The notes below the pieces were generated by a model, which had not been told where the DNA came from, did no database searches, and worked only from the letters and a program-made list of their open reading frames with translations. A stretch of 50,995 nt of DNA. It comes from Haloferula sp. (GTDB taxonomy: Bacteria > Verrucomicrobiota > Verrucomicrobiia > Verrucomicrobiales > Akkermansiaceae). Both the position numbers and the translations under genes were made by a program. The stretch spans positions 1-50,995 of the forward strand of contig SLAV01000154.1 in assembly GCA_007126655.1 (NCBI GenBank), read 5' to 3'. Every line of letters starts with the position of its first letter. Positions within the stretch are counted from its first letter, which is position 1. This document shows positions 17,849-27,491 of this stretch, in pieces.

Positions 17849-20145
17849 ACGACCTTTCCGCCCGCCTGCTCGGCGCCCAGCCACCGCTCCGCGTCCACCT
17901 CATCGGCGTCGCCGGATCGGGCATGAGCGGGCTCGCCCTGCTCCTGATGGGCATGGGCCACCGCGTCAGCGGGTGCGACCGCGTCACCACCGCCGAGACC
18001 GAGCGCATGACCTCGCTCGGCCTGCGATTCTCCTCCCCCCAGACCGCCGAATCCGTCGATGGGGCCGATCTCGTCGTCTTCTCGTCCGCCATCCGGCCGG
18101 ACAATCCGGCCTACGCCGCGGCCGCCGCCGCCGGCATCCCGATGTGGCGGCGCGCCGAATGCCTCGCCGCCATCCTCCACACCCGCAGGGGCGTCGTCGT
18201 CGCCGGCACCCACGGCAAGACCACCACCTCGTCGATGGCCGCCCACGCCCTCCGCGAGGCCGGCCTCGATCCCAGCCACTACGTCGGAGCCGAGATCCCC
18301 ATCCTCGGCGCCAACGCGAAATGGTCGCCCGGCGGCGAATACCTCGTCGCCGAGGGCGATGAAAGCGACGGCACGCTCTCGCTCTACCGACCCGAGCACA
18401 CCATCATCCTCAACATCGAGGCCGAGCACCTCGATCACTACCGTGACCTCGACGAAATCCGCTCCGTCTTCACCCGCCTCGCCGACCAGACGCAGGGCCG
18501 CATCATCTACTGCGCCGAGGATCCCGTCGCCGCCGAAGTCTGCGCCGGCCGCGAAAACGCCGTCTCCTACGGCTGGGAGGATGCCGGTTACACCACCAGC
18601 GACATCCGCGACCTCAAGGGATCGTCCGCCTTCACCGTGTTGAAAAACGGCGAACCCCTCGGCGACATCGAACTCGGCATCCCCGGCGCGCACAACATCC
18701 TCAACGCCCTCGCCGCCATCGCCCTGGCCGACGTTTGCGGAGCCGGGTTCCCCCACGTCGCCCGCGCCCTCTCCACCTTCGCCGGAGCCAGGCGGCGGTT
18801 CGAAACGAAATACCTCAGCGCCGACCACCGCATCGTGGACGACTACGGCCACCACCCCACCGAGATCGCCGCCACCCTGCAGACCGCGCGCTCGCTCAAG
18901 CCCTCGCGCGTTGTCGTCCTCTTCCAGCCCCACCGCTTCACCCGCACCCAGCTCCTCGCCGACGACTTCGGCCGCGTCCTCCAGGCCGCCGACCGCGTCT
19001 TCGTCACCGACGTTTATCCCGCCTCCGAACCGCCCATCGAGGGCATCAGCGGCCGGACCATCGTCGATGCCATGGCCGCCCATGGCGACGTGCCCGCCGA
19101 ATTCCTGCCCGACCTCGCCACCGCCCACCACGCCGTCGGCAACGCCCTGCAACCCGGCGACCTCCTCGTCACCCTCGGAGCCGGCAACGTCCACGAAGCC
19201 GGCGCACGCATCGCCGCCGACCTCAAGGTGCTCGGGGAAATGACCGCCCTCATGCCCGATGACGAGATCACCGGCCGCCTCTACGAGCCGATGCGCAAGC
19301 ACACCACCCTGCTCGTCGGCGGCCCCGCCCAATACTGGCTCGAACCCCGCGGCTTCTACGGCTTCGCGTTTCTCGTCGATTACTGCCGCCAGCGCGGCAT
19401 CCCCGTGCGCGTCGTCGGCCGCGGGTCCAACATCCTCGTCCGCGACGGCGGCATCCGCGGCGCGGTCATCCACCCGTCGGGCGGCGCGTTCTCCGAAGTC
19501 TCCGTCGATGCCCACAACCTCGTCACCGCCGGAGCCGGCGTGCGCCTGAAGAAGCTCGCCAGCGTCGCCGGCGCCCACGGCATCGGCGGCTTTGAGTGGA
19601 TGGAGGGCGTCCCCGGCAACGTCGGCGGCGCGCTGCGCATGAACGCCGGGGCCATGGGCATCGAAACATTCGACCAGGTCGTCCGCGTCACTTTCCTCGA
19701 CGAGGACGGCGTCATCCGCACCCGCGAGCGCGACGAGATCGCCTCCCGCTATCGCGACGTCCCCGAACTCCGCCGCAACTTCGCCCTCCAGGCCGTCTTC
19801 AAGGGCAAACGCGACACCCCCGAAAACATCAAGCAGCGCTGGAACGAATCCCGCGAAAAGCGCAAGGCCACGCAGCCCGTCGCCGCCTCCGCCGGATGCA
19901 CCTTCAAAAACCCGGAGCAAATCCCCGCCGGAAAACTCATCGAAACCCTCGGCCTCAAAAACGAGCGCCGCGGCAACGCCGCCGTCTCCGGCGTCCACGC
20001 CAACTTCCTCGTCAACGAAGGCCGCGCCACCGCCTCCGAAGTCCTCGCCCTCATCGACGCCATCCGCGCCAAGGCCCGCGACGAAAAAGGCATCACCCTC
20101 GAAACCGAAATCAAAATCCTCGGCGAGGAAGAATTCACCTTCTGA
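17845..20145 (+). CDS. murC/murB: MurC-MurB fusion protein
   Basis: One 766-residue polypeptide carries two consecutive enzymes of UDP-MurNAc-peptide synthesis. Residues 1 to about 460 are MurC (L-alanine ligase): GVAGSGMSG near 21, the ATP loop GTHGKTTT (121-128), DDYGHHPTEI and LGAGNVHEAG. From about 465 to the end is MurB (UDP-N-acetylenolpyruvoylglucosamine reductase): GRGSNILVRDGG FAD loop, GVPGNVGGALRMNAGA and SAGCTFKNP. In the last motif the proton-donor position is Cys685 where many MurBs have Ser. It overlaps murG by four bases; ddl follows. Confidence 0.95.
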   Translation: MNDLSARLLGAQPPLRVHLIGVAGSGMSGLALLLMGMGHRVSGCDRVTTAETERMTSLGLRFSSPQTAESVDGADLVVFSSAIRPDNPAYAAAAAAGIPMWRRAECLAAILHTRRGVVVAGTHGKTTTSSMAAHALREAGLDPSHYVGAEIPILGANAKWSPGGEYLVAEGDESDGTLSLYRPEHTIILNIEAEHLDHYRDLDEIRSVFTRLADQTQGRIIYCAEDPVAAEVCAGRENAVSYGWEDAGYTTSDIRDLKGSSAFTVLKNGEPLGDIELGIPGAHNILNALAAIALADVCGAGFPHVARALSTFAGARRRFETKYLSADHRIVDDYGHHPTEIAATLQTARSLKPSRVVVLFQPHRFTRTQLLADDFGRVLQAADRVFVTDVYPASEPPIEGISGRTIVDAMAAHGDVPAEFLPDLATAHHAVGNALQPGDLLVTLGAGNVHEAGARIAADLKVLGEMTALMPDDEITGRLYEPMRKHTTLLVGGPAQYWLEPRGFYGFAFLVDYCRQRGIPVRVVGRGSNILVRDGGIRGAVIHPSGGAFSEVSVDAHNLVTAGAGVRLKKLASVAGAHGIGGFEWMEGVPGNVGGALRMNAGAMGIETFDQVVRVTFLDEDGVIRTRERDEIASRYRDVPELRRNFALQAVFKGKRDTPENIKQRWNESREKRKATQPVAASAGCTFKNPEQIPAGKLIETLGLKNERRGNAAVSGVHANFLVNEGRATASEVLALIDAIRAKARDEKGITLETEIKILGEEEFTF

Positions 20146-20175
20146 AAATCCCAAATCCCAAATCTCAAATCCCCA

Positions 20176-21108
20176 ATGTCCCTTAACGAAGTGACCATCT
20201 CCGTCGTCATGGGCGGCCCCGGCTCCGAGCGCGAGGTCTCGCTCGCGTCCGGCCGCGCCGTCGCCGGGGCAATGCAATCCATCGGCCTGCGCGCCACCGC
20301 CGTCGATCTGCCCGCCGCCTCGCTCGACGGCCTGCCCGCCGGCACCGGCCTCGTCTTCAACACCATTCACGGCACCTTCGGCGAGGACGGCGGCATCCAG
20401 GAGTTCTTGGAGGCGCGCGGCATCCCCTACACCGGCGCGGGCTCCGCCACCAGCCGCACCGCCTTCGACAAACACCTCTCCAAAGCCGCCTTCCTCGCCG
20501 CCGGTGTGCCCACCCCGCGCTCCGAAACGCTCGATCTCTCGCAACACGGCGCGCGTCCCACCCTGCCTCTCCCACTCGTCATCAAGCCGCCGCGCGAAGG
20601 CTCCAGCGTCGGCGTCCACATCGTCAAAGAGGAATCCCAGCTCACCGCCGCCCTCGCCGACGTCGCCCGCTTCGGCAGCGACGCCCTCGTCGAGGAATAC
20701 ATTGAAGGTCTCGAACTCACCGTCGGCATCCTCAACGAACGCGCCCTGCCCATCGTCCACATCATCCCGCCCGAAGGCGTGTATGACATGGCCAGCAAAT
20801 ACCCGTGGCTCTCCGGCTCCCAGGGCAGCCAGTACATCTGCCCCGCCGATCTCGACGAGGCCACCACCGCCGTCGTACAGGAAGCCGCCCTCGCCGCCCA
20901 CCGTGCCCTCGGCATCGAGATCTACTCGCGCGTCGATATCCTCCTCGGCCCCGGCAACCGCCCGTTCGTCCTCGAAGCCAACACCATCCCCGGCATGACC
21001 GCCACCTCCCTCCTTCCCAAGGCGGCGGCCGCCGCCGGCATCGCTTTCCCTGAACTGTGCCGCCTCATCGCCGCGCGCTCGCTCGAAACCCCGCGTCACC
21101 GCAACTAG
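20176..21108 (+). CDS. ddl: D-alanine--D-alanine ligase
   Basis: An ATP-grasp ligase of 310 residues that makes the D-Ala-D-Ala end of the pentapeptide. Recognisable segments are GGPGSEREVSLASGR, HGTFGEDGGIQEFLEARGIP, IKPPREGSSVGV, EEYIEGLELTVGIL and the Mg-binding EANTIPGMTATSL. It is separated from murC/B by 30 bases made mostly of a CAAATCCCAAATC-type repeat that recurs in front of BMC genes. Confidence 0.96.
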   Translation: MSLNEVTISVVMGGPGSEREVSLASGRAVAGAMQSIGLRATAVDLPAASLDGLPAGTGLVFNTIHGTFGEDGGIQEFLEARGIPYTGAGSATSRTAFDKHLSKAAFLAAGVPTPRSETLDLSQHGARPTLPLPLVIKPPREGSSVGVHIVKEESQLTAALADVARFGSDALVEEYIEGLELTVGILNERALPIVHIIPPEGVYDMASKYPWLSGSQGSQYICPADLDEATTAVVQEAALAAHRALGIEIYSRVDILLGPGNRPFVLEANTIPGMTATSLLPKAAAAAGIAFPELCRLIAARSLETPRHRN

Positions 21109-21126
21109 AAAAACCCCGCCCGCGCC

Positions 21127-22125
21127 ATGCCCCGCAAACCCTCCAGCATCCTCGAAGTCCGCGTCAGTTCGCCGCGCCTGGTCTGGCTCGGCTTCTGCGG
21201 CATCCTCGCCCGCCTGGTGAAACTCGGTTTTCTCGCCGCAGTCCTCGCCGCCGTCTTCTGGGTCGGCCACCAGGGATACAAGCGCGTCATCCTCGACAAC
21301 CCGGACTTCCGCCTCCGCGTCATCGACCTCAACACCAACCCCGTGCTCGACGAGCGCGGACTCGTCGAGCACACCGGCCTCGACCTCACCAGCAACATCA
21401 CCCGCGTCGATATTGCCGCCATGCGCCGGGCTCTCGTCGACCATCCCGCCATCCTTGACGCCCGCATCGAGCGCCACCTGCCCGACACCCTCGTCGTCCG
21501 CATCGAGCACCGTGAACCCCGCGCCTGGGTCGCCGTCCCCGCCGCCGGCATGCCTGCCAACCGCGAACCCGGCGCACTTCTCATTGACACCGGCTCCGTC
21601 CCCTATCCCTGCCCCGCGCTCCAGTTCGACGAAGCCGCCGAACTTCCCGTTATCACCCTCCGCGAAGATGCCGCCCACCCCGTCGAGCCCGGTCGCAAGC
21701 TGCGCCACCCGCAGCTCCGCCAATGCATGCGCCTGCTCGACAGCGCCGCCGCCCATACCCCGGAGCTGATTGGGCGTATCGACACCCTCGAGCAGCCCAA
21801 CGATTGGTCCTTCCGCGCCGCAACTCGTTGCGGCACCGTGGCCACATTCGGGTTGCGCGAGCACTCCCGCCAGCTCGTGCGCCTCGCTGCTGCGATAAAC
21901 CATGCGCAGGACAGCGGGGACGCCATCGCCACCATCAACCTGATTCCCCGTGAGAATATTCCTGTAACTCTGGTATCCGACGTCCGCAATCCCGCCTCTG
22001 GATTCGCATCTCCCCCGCCTCGCGCCATTCCCGTCGAAATATATGCCGAGGAGCCCGATGGCGGACACACCGATCCGAGCGAACGCCGGGCCGAGGATTT
22101 GAATTCGCTTCTCAACCGCCGATAA
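21127..22125 (+). CDS. ftsQ: cell division protein FtsQ/DivIB
   Basis: A bitopic division protein of 332 residues: a cytoplasmic N-terminus, one membrane helix (LVKLGFLAAVLAAVFWVG), then a POTRA domain (ITRVDIAAMRRALVDHPAI, and ARIERHLPDTLVVRIEHREP) and a beta domain. The C-terminal 40 residues look disordered and acidic. It links FtsA/FtsZ to the late septal synthesis machinery. Position between ddl and ftsA supports the call; sequence conservation in this family is low. Confidence 0.85.
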   Translation: MPRKPSSILEVRVSSPRLVWLGFCGILARLVKLGFLAAVLAAVFWVGHQGYKRVILDNPDFRLRVIDLNTNPVLDERGLVEHTGLDLTSNITRVDIAAMRRALVDHPAILDARIERHLPDTLVVRIEHREPRAWVAVPAAGMPANREPGALLIDTGSVPYPCPALQFDEAAELPVITLREDAAHPVEPGRKLRHPQLRQCMRLLDSAAAHTPELIGRIDTLEQPNDWSFRAATRCGTVATFGLREHSRQLVRLAAAINHAQDSGDAIATINLIPRENIPVTLVSDVRNPASGFASPPPRAIPVEIYAEEPDGGHTDPSERRAEDLNSLLNRR

Positions 22126-22156
22126 GGTATCAGGCTTTCGCGCAATCCCAAGCACC

Positions 22157-23368
22157 ATGGCCAAAACGAAAATCCAGGTTGGACTCGAAATAGGAACCAG
22201 CAAGACATGCTTCATCGTCGGCGAGGTGCGACCGGACACCGCCGTCAAGATTCTCGGTATCGGCAGCACCCGCTCCGTCGGTGTTCGCAAAGGCGAGATC
22301 TACGACTATTCGCTCGCCGCGAGCTGCGTCAAAGACGCCCTGGCCCAGGCCGAGGACGTCAGCGAGGTCGAGATCGGCAGCGTCTTCCTCTCGGTGACCG
22401 GCGCGCATATCCAGGGCACCAACCACCGTGGCACCTTTCGTATCCCCGAGGGCGAGGAAACCGTCACCCCCGAGCACATCGAGGAGGCCCGAAACATCGC
22501 GCGGAACCCGCCCATGCCCGAGGGCAACGTCCAGATCCACCCGATCCTGCGCCACTACATGCTCGATGGGCTCGATCAGCCATCCCCCCCCGTGGGTCTC
22601 TTCGGCACCACCATCGAGGCGGATTTCCACGTCATCCACGGCATCGCCAACCGCATCCACAACAGCATCAAGCTCGTCCGCGAAATGCCGCTAGAAATCG
22701 ACGACGTCGTCTTCGCCCCGATCGCCGCCGCCCAAATGGCACTCGACCGTACCCACCGCAGCCAGGGCGCGCTCGTCATCGACATCGGAGCCGGCACCAC
22801 CGACTACGCGCTCTATCTCGACGGAGCCATCATCGCCTCCGGCTGCATCCCCGTCGGTGGCGAGCACGTTACCAACGACATCCACCTCGTCACCGGCCTG
22901 CCCTTCTCCAAGGCCGAGAAACTCAAGATCATGGAGGGCAACGCCTCGCCCGACCCAGCCCACTCCGTCGGCAAGGCCCGCCTTGTCGATGAAAACGGCT
23001 TCGCCGAAGTCGAGGTGAACCGCTCCATCCTTAATGAGGTGATCCGCCAGCGCCTTGAGGAAACACTGCGCCTCATCAACGCCCGGCTGCCCGAAGGAGC
23101 CATCCGCAAACTCGGGGCCGGCGTTTTCCTTACCGGCGGCACCAGCCAGATGCGCGGCTTCGACAGCCTCGCCGCGGAAACATTCGGCCGTTCCATCTTC
23201 CGTCCCGAGACCAGCGAGCTGAGCGGCAGCCAGGCCAGCTTCCGCGACCCCCAGTTCTCCACCGCCATAGGCCTCATCCGCTACGCGCAGATCATGGAGG
23301 CCGAGAAATCCCCGCCGCCTGGCGCACTCCGGCGTCTGGTCGGCAGCTTCTGGCCGTTCTCCCGATAA
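22157..23368 (+). CDS. ftsA: cell division protein FtsA
   Basis: An actin-fold protein of 403 residues that tethers FtsZ to the membrane. The phosphate-1 loop is GLEIGTSKTCFIVGE, the phosphate-2 loop VIDIGAGTTDYALY and the adenosine motif GVFLTGGTSQMRG. The last residues RRLVGSFWPFSR are compatible with the amphipathic membrane-targeting helix. It is 31 bases after ftsQ and 56 before ftsZ. Confidence 0.96.
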   Translation: MAKTKIQVGLEIGTSKTCFIVGEVRPDTAVKILGIGSTRSVGVRKGEIYDYSLAASCVKDALAQAEDVSEVEIGSVFLSVTGAHIQGTNHRGTFRIPEGEETVTPEHIEEARNIARNPPMPEGNVQIHPILRHYMLDGLDQPSPPVGLFGTTIEADFHVIHGIANRIHNSIKLVREMPLEIDDVVFAPIAAAQMALDRTHRSQGALVIDIGAGTTDYALYLDGAIIASGCIPVGGEHVTNDIHLVTGLPFSKAEKLKIMEGNASPDPAHSVGKARLVDENGFAEVEVNRSILNEVIRQRLEETLRLINARLPEGAIRKLGAGVFLTGGTSQMRGFDSLAAETFGRSIFRPETSELSGSQASFRDPQFSTAIGLIRYAQIMEAEKSPPPGALRRLVGSFWPFSR

Positions 23369-23424
23369 ATCAAACAAGCTCCTGCCCCGTCCCGAACAAC
23401 CCCAACCCCGGAACACCCGAAACC

Positions 23425-25137
23425 ATGATCCCTTACAACCGCGAAAATAAAACCCCGCTCTCCTCCTCCGCCGTCAAAATCATCGGCCTCGGGGGTGCCG
23501 GCACCAACATGCTCGAGCGCATCGCACTCGACGGCACCGACTCGGCCGAACTTCTCGCCCTCAACACCGACCTGCGCACGCTTGAAGCCAGCATTTCGCG
23601 TGAAAAAATCCAGCTCGGTAAAAACCTCACCAAGGGCCTCGGAGCGGGCGGCGACCCCGAACTCGGCCACAATGCCGTGATCGAATCCGAAAACGCCGTC
23701 CGCGAGGCCGTCCGCGGTCGCCGCATCATATTCCTCTGCACTGGCCTCGGCGGCGGCACCGGTTCGGGAGCCGCGCCCATCGTTACGCGCGTTGCCCGTG
23801 AGGAGGGTGCTTTCGTCGTCGTCTTCGCCACCATGCCGTTCGCATTCGAGGGACGCCGCCGTCGCGAACAGGCTGAGACCGCCCTCAACGAACTCGCCGT
23901 GCTCGCCAACGCCCTTGTCACCTTCGACAACAACCGCATGGGCGAACTCGTTCTTGCCAAGCAAGGCGTCCATGAGGCCTTCAACGCCGCTGACAAGATG
24001 ATCTGCGAGTCAATCAAGGCCGTCATCCGCCTCGTCGCCCGCCCCGGCCTCATCAATGTTGGCCTCGACGACCTCGTCACCGCCCTGCGTACCACCCGAT
24101 CGCGCTGCCTCTTCGGTTCCGGCATCGCCGACGGCAAGGACCGCGCCGCCCGCGCGCTGCGCAATGCCCTCGCCAGCCCTCTGCTCGACCAAGGATCGCT
24201 GCTCCACGAGGCACAGTCCGTCCTCGTCCATCTTTGCGGTGGTGAGAGTCTCACGCTTTACGAGATCGAGCTGCTCATGCAGCAGCTCCAGAAGCACGTC
24301 CCGGAAAAGGCCCATATTCTCTTCGGCGCGGCCATCGATCCCGCCATGGGCGATGAACTTTCCATCACCCTCATAAGCGCCCTGCCCGAGGACGCGCTCG
24401 CCAGCGCCCCCCGCGAATCCCTCACACGCGCCGGATCCGACGAATCCCCGTCGCTTGAACCCACCCAGGGCTTCACCGAACCGGAACAACCCGCCGCTAC
24501 CGGGCCGGAACCAGAACCAGCCACCCCTCCGGCGGCACCCGCCACGTCCGATAACAAGGACCAGCGGCCTTTCGCCGAGCCCAACCCCGCCGATTCCGGC
24601 CCTGCCGACACATCACTCCCACTACTCGACCCGGTGCCTGAAGCCGAGGGGGAATCCGAGCCGGAACCGAAGAGCAGCTCCGGGCAAAAAGCAGGCAGCG
24701 GGAAACTGCCGGTCACCCAGGCAGACGACAAACCAATCAAAAGCACCACCGCCATCTCCGTCAAACCACCCGCCAGCGATGCCGAATCCCACGGCGATCC
24801 GCAATCGTCGGACCAAAAACCATCCCCGCCCCGCAAGACCATCCTGCCACCGCGCCGCAAACCCGCGGCAAAATCCGACACTTCCCCAGAGGATGACGAT
24901 CTGGAGATTCCCGGAGATGAACCGCCCGATGACCCTGCCGTTACCAAGGATGGTGGCGAGGAGGACGAACCGGACACACCTGCGCCGCGACTTGCCCTTA
25001 ACCTCAAACCCGACAAATCGCAGAGCGAACTCACCTTTGAATCCGTTCCACGCGGTCGCTTCCAAGGCGAGGATCCCAATGTCGTCGATGGCGAGGATCT
25101 CGACCTGCCGCCCTTCCTGCGGAAAAAGAAAAGCTGA
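23425..25137 (+). CDS. ftsZ: cell division protein FtsZ with long linker and divergent T7 loop
   Basis: A tubulin-like GTPase that forms the division ring. The GTP signature GGGTGSG is at 109-115. The T7 loop, which completes the active site of the next subunit, reads N211-V-G-L-D-D216: the Asp usually found two residues after the Asn is Gly213, while the second conserved Asp (216) is kept. After about residue 330 comes a roughly 220-residue linker rich in Pro, Glu, Asp and Ser. The C-terminal peptide DLDLPPFLRKKK matches the FtsA-binding tail. It is 570 residues against a usual 350-400. Confidence 0.95.
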   Translation: MIPYNRENKTPLSSSAVKIIGLGGAGTNMLERIALDGTDSAELLALNTDLRTLEASISREKIQLGKNLTKGLGAGGDPELGHNAVIESENAVREAVRGRRIIFLCTGLGGGTGSGAAPIVTRVAREEGAFVVVFATMPFAFEGRRRREQAETALNELAVLANALVTFDNNRMGELVLAKQGVHEAFNAADKMICESIKAVIRLVARPGLINVGLDDLVTALRTTRSRCLFGSGIADGKDRAARALRNALASPLLDQGSLLHEAQSVLVHLCGGESLTLYEIELLMQQLQKHVPEKAHILFGAAIDPAMGDELSITLISALPEDALASAPRESLTRAGSDESPSLEPTQGFTEPEQPAATGPEPEPATPPAAPATSDNKDQRPFAEPNPADSGPADTSLPLLDPVPEAEGESEPEPKSSSGQKAGSGKLPVTQADDKPIKSTTAISVKPPASDAESHGDPQSSDQKPSPPRKTILPPRRKPAAKSDTSPEDDDLEIPGDEPPDDPAVTKDGGEEDEPDTPAPRLALNLKPDKSQSELTFESVPRGRFQGEDPNVVDGEDLDLPPFLRKKKS

Positions 25138-25158
25138 CCCACCCGCCGCTCCCGCACC

Positions 25159-25557
25159 ATGCCGCGACCCGCCTCCGTATGGATCATCGCCGCCGGCCTG
25201 CTCGTCGCAAGCACCGGTATCTTCGGCCTGCAAACACTCGGCGCGGTCCTGGGCTTCCCAGTCCTCCATGGCTGCCTCACCCTCGGCGGGGCATTGGTCA
25301 TCGTCGGCCTCTTTTCCATCCGCATGCCGTATCACGGCATCATCGGCGCCGGGGTCGTCGCCCTGCTCGGAGCCGCCCGCGGCCTCATGAACCTGCCCGA
25401 CGTCGCGCGCTTCATCTCCGGCGACCGCCCGCGTGCCCACACCCCCCTCATCGAACTGGCCATCACCATCGTCTGCCTCATCGTCCTCGTCCACACCTTC
25501 CGCTGGCTCATGCGCGAACGCGTCCGCCGAATGCTGGCCGACGATTCCCGGTCATAA
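25159..25557 (+). CDS. small four-span membrane protein, unknown
   Basis: A 132-residue protein with four hydrophobic segments (VWIIAAGLLVASTGIFGL, LHGCLTLGGALVIVGLF, GIIGAGVVALLGAARGL, LIELAITIVCLIVLVHTF) and a basic C-terminus RWLMRERVRRML. It begins 21 bases after ftsZ and is probably co-transcribed with it. I do not recognise the family. Confidence 0.7.
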   Translation: MPRPASVWIIAAGLLVASTGIFGLQTLGAVLGFPVLHGCLTLGGALVIVGLFSIRMPYHGIIGAGVVALLGAARGLMNLPDVARFISGDRPRAHTPLIELAITIVCLIVLVHTFRWLMRERVRRMLADDSRS

Positions 25558-25591
25558 CGCGGATGGAAAAACTGGTTGTCCGACACGCGAG

Positions 25592-26317
25592 TCAGCCATA
25601 TTCGACGCGCAGCGCCGAGAGACAAAACATCGCGGCGGTATCGACGCGCAGCACGATGTTGCCGAGGCTGACGGGAAGAAATCCGGCGGCCAGCGCCGAC
25701 TTGGTTTCCTCCGGCGAAAAATCGCCCTCCGGGCCGATGAGCAATTTGGCGGCGGCGGTGTCGGGATGCTTTCGCAGGATTTCGCGCATCGGCATGGCAC
25801 CCGGAGCGAGCGACGCGACGACGCGCAGCTCGCCGGGTTCCGGATTCCCAAGCCCCGCCAGCCAGCCGTCGAGCGATTGCGTTTCGGTGATCGCCGGCAG
25901 TGTGTCCTGGCCGCATTGCTTGCAGGCCTCGATTGCGGCGCGACGCCACTTTTCCGCCTTGCCGCCGCCCGGGATCGCCACGGTGTGGCGGGTTACGAGC
26001 GGATCGATGGCCGTCACACCCAGCTCGACCGACTTGCGGACCACCGCATCCATGGTCTTCCCCTTGGGCACCGCCTGGGCGAGGGTGATGCGGGGCCGCG
26101 GCGGCAAGGGCGATTCCACTTCGCCGAGGCGGAGCGCGACGCGCTCGCGCGAGACCGCCAGCACCCTGGCACCGGCCCGGCGGCCCCCGCCGTCGAATAC
26201 GACCACCTCGTCGCCCGCGCGCACGCGCAGCACTTGGGCAAGGTGCCGGGCTTCGTCGCCGGTGAGCGCCGGTTCCGGCGCTTGCCATTCGGCGGGCGGC
26301 AGCAGGAAGCGGGGCAT
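25592..26317 (-). CDS. rsmE: 16S rRNA (uracil-1498-N3)-methyltransferase
   Basis: A SPOUT-class methyltransferase of 241 residues. The N-terminal PUA-like part has HLAQVLRVRAGDEVVVFDG, and the knot region has QAVPKGKTMDAVVRKSVELGV (split here by position 90-110), KQCGQ, IGPEGDFSPEE and the SAM-binding LGNIVLRVDTAA. It modifies U1498 in the 30S decoding centre. It ends the minus-strand operon grpE-dnaJ-rsmE, 24 bases after dnaJ; rsmE often travels with heat-shock genes. A GTG one codon upstream is an alternative start. Confidence 0.93.
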   Translation of the reverse strand: MPRFLLPPAEWQAPEPALTGDEARHLAQVLRVRAGDEVVVFDGGGRRAGARVLAVSRERVALRLGEVESPLPPRPRITLAQAVPKGKTMDAVVRKSVELGVTAIDPLVTRHTVAIPGGGKAEKWRRAAIEACKQCGQDTLPAITETQSLDGWLAGLGNPEPGELRVVASLAPGAMPMREILRKHPDTAAAKLLIGPEGDFSPEETKSALAAGFLPVSLGNIVLRVDTAAMFCLSALRVEYG

Positions 26318-26341
26318 CACTCGCGGGCGGTGGTTGAGGGC

Positions 26342-27487
26342 TTACAGGTCGAAGAAGCGCTTGGCCTTCTGTAGGAATCCCTCCTGAATTGGCGAGTTGT
26401 GCTGGCCGATGGAGTCGGCGAATTCGCGCAGTTTCTCCTGCTGGTCGCTGTTGAGCTTGGTGGGCACCTCCACCTGCACCCGCACGTGCAGGTCTCCGGT
26501 TCCGCCGCCGCCCAGCGCAGGCATGCCCTTGCCGCGCAATCGGAATACGGTGCCGCCCTGGGTGCCGGGCGGGATTTTGATCGAGGATTTGCCGCCGAGT
26601 GTGGGAACCTTCAACTCGCCACCGAGAGCGGCGATCGAGAAGGGCAGGGGCGCATCGCACGCGAGGTCGGAGCCTTCGCGCTCGAAAATATCGTGGTCGC
26701 GGATGTGGATGAAGACGTAGAGATCACCTGCCGCCCCGCCGCGCACGCCTGCGTCGCCATTGCCCGTCGAGCGCAGGCGGTTGCCGGTGTCCACGCCGGG
26801 CGGGATCCGTAGCTTGATGCGGCTCTCGCGCTGCACCCGTCCGTCGCCGCGGCAGGCGTCGCACGGGTCGGCGATGGTCTCGCCGGTACCGCGGCACTGC
26901 GGGCAGGTCGATTGCTGGATGAAAATGCCAGCCTGGCGGGCGACCACGCCGCGGCCGCCGCACGTCTGGCACGCGTTCACCCCGCCCGCGCTCTTGCTGC
27001 CGGATGAATTGCACTTCGCACAGCCGGTGTAGCGTTCGATTTCGAGTTCCCTCTCCACCCCCTCGGCGGCCTCCTCCAGGGTGATGTCCAGATCGTAGCG
27101 CAGGTCGCTGCCGCGCTGTTTGCCGGACCGCCTTCCACGCCCCCCGCCGCCGCCGAAAAACTCCTCGAATCCGCCGCCGAACGCACCGCCGAACACCTGT
27201 GAGAACAGGTCCATCGGGTCGTGAAACCCACCGCCGCCGGAACCTCCACCGCCGGGACCGCTGAATGCGGCATGGCCAAAACGGTCGTAAGCCGCGCGTT
27301 TGTCGGGATCGCTAAGTGCCTCGTAGGCCTCGCCGAGTTCCTTGAAGCGCTCCTCCGCCTTGGGGTCGCCGGGGTTTTTGTCCGGGTGCCATTTTACCGC
27401 GAGCTTGCGATAGGCCTTCTTGATTTCCGCCGAGTCGGCGGATTTCGAGACGCCCAGGATCTCGTAGTAGTCGCGTTTACCAGCCAT
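26342..27487 (-). CDS. dnaJ: chaperone protein DnaJ
   Basis: Type I Hsp40 of 381 residues: J domain with HPD ([11 protein letters not shown]), Gly/Phe-rich linker (about 75-125), four CxxCxGxG-type zinc motifs ([32 protein letters not shown]) and the two C-terminal substrate domains. The first zinc motif is atypical, ending SSG. It stimulates DnaK ATPase. The start at 27487 is only four bases after the grpE stop, so the genes are coupled; no dnaK is present here. Confidence 0.97.
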   Translation of the reverse strand: MAGKRDYYEILGVSKSADSAEIKKAYRKLAVKWHPDKNPGDPKAEERFKELGEAYEALSDPDKRAAYDRFGHAAFSGPGGGGSGGGGFHDPMDLFSQVFGGAFGGGFEEFFGGGGGRGRRSGKQRGSDLRYDLDITLEEAAEGVERELEIERYTGCAKCNSSGSKSAGGVNACQTCGGRGVVARQAGIFIQQSTCPQCRGTGETIADPCDACRGDGRVQRESRIKLRIPPGVDTGNRLRSTGNGDAGVRGGAAGDLYVFIHIRDHDIFEREGSDLACDAPLPFSIAALGGELKVPTLGGKSSIKIPPGTQGGTVFRLRGKGMPALGGGGTGDLHVRVQVEVPTKLNSDQQEKLREFADSIGQHNSPIQEGFLQKAKRFFDL

Positions 27488-27491
27488 GGAC

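Noticed and set aside
17599-22290. Minus-strand open frame of 1563 codons opposite murG-ftsQ
   Set aside because: Same shadow effect. It crosses several genuine plus-strand genes and has a biased composition with no domain.
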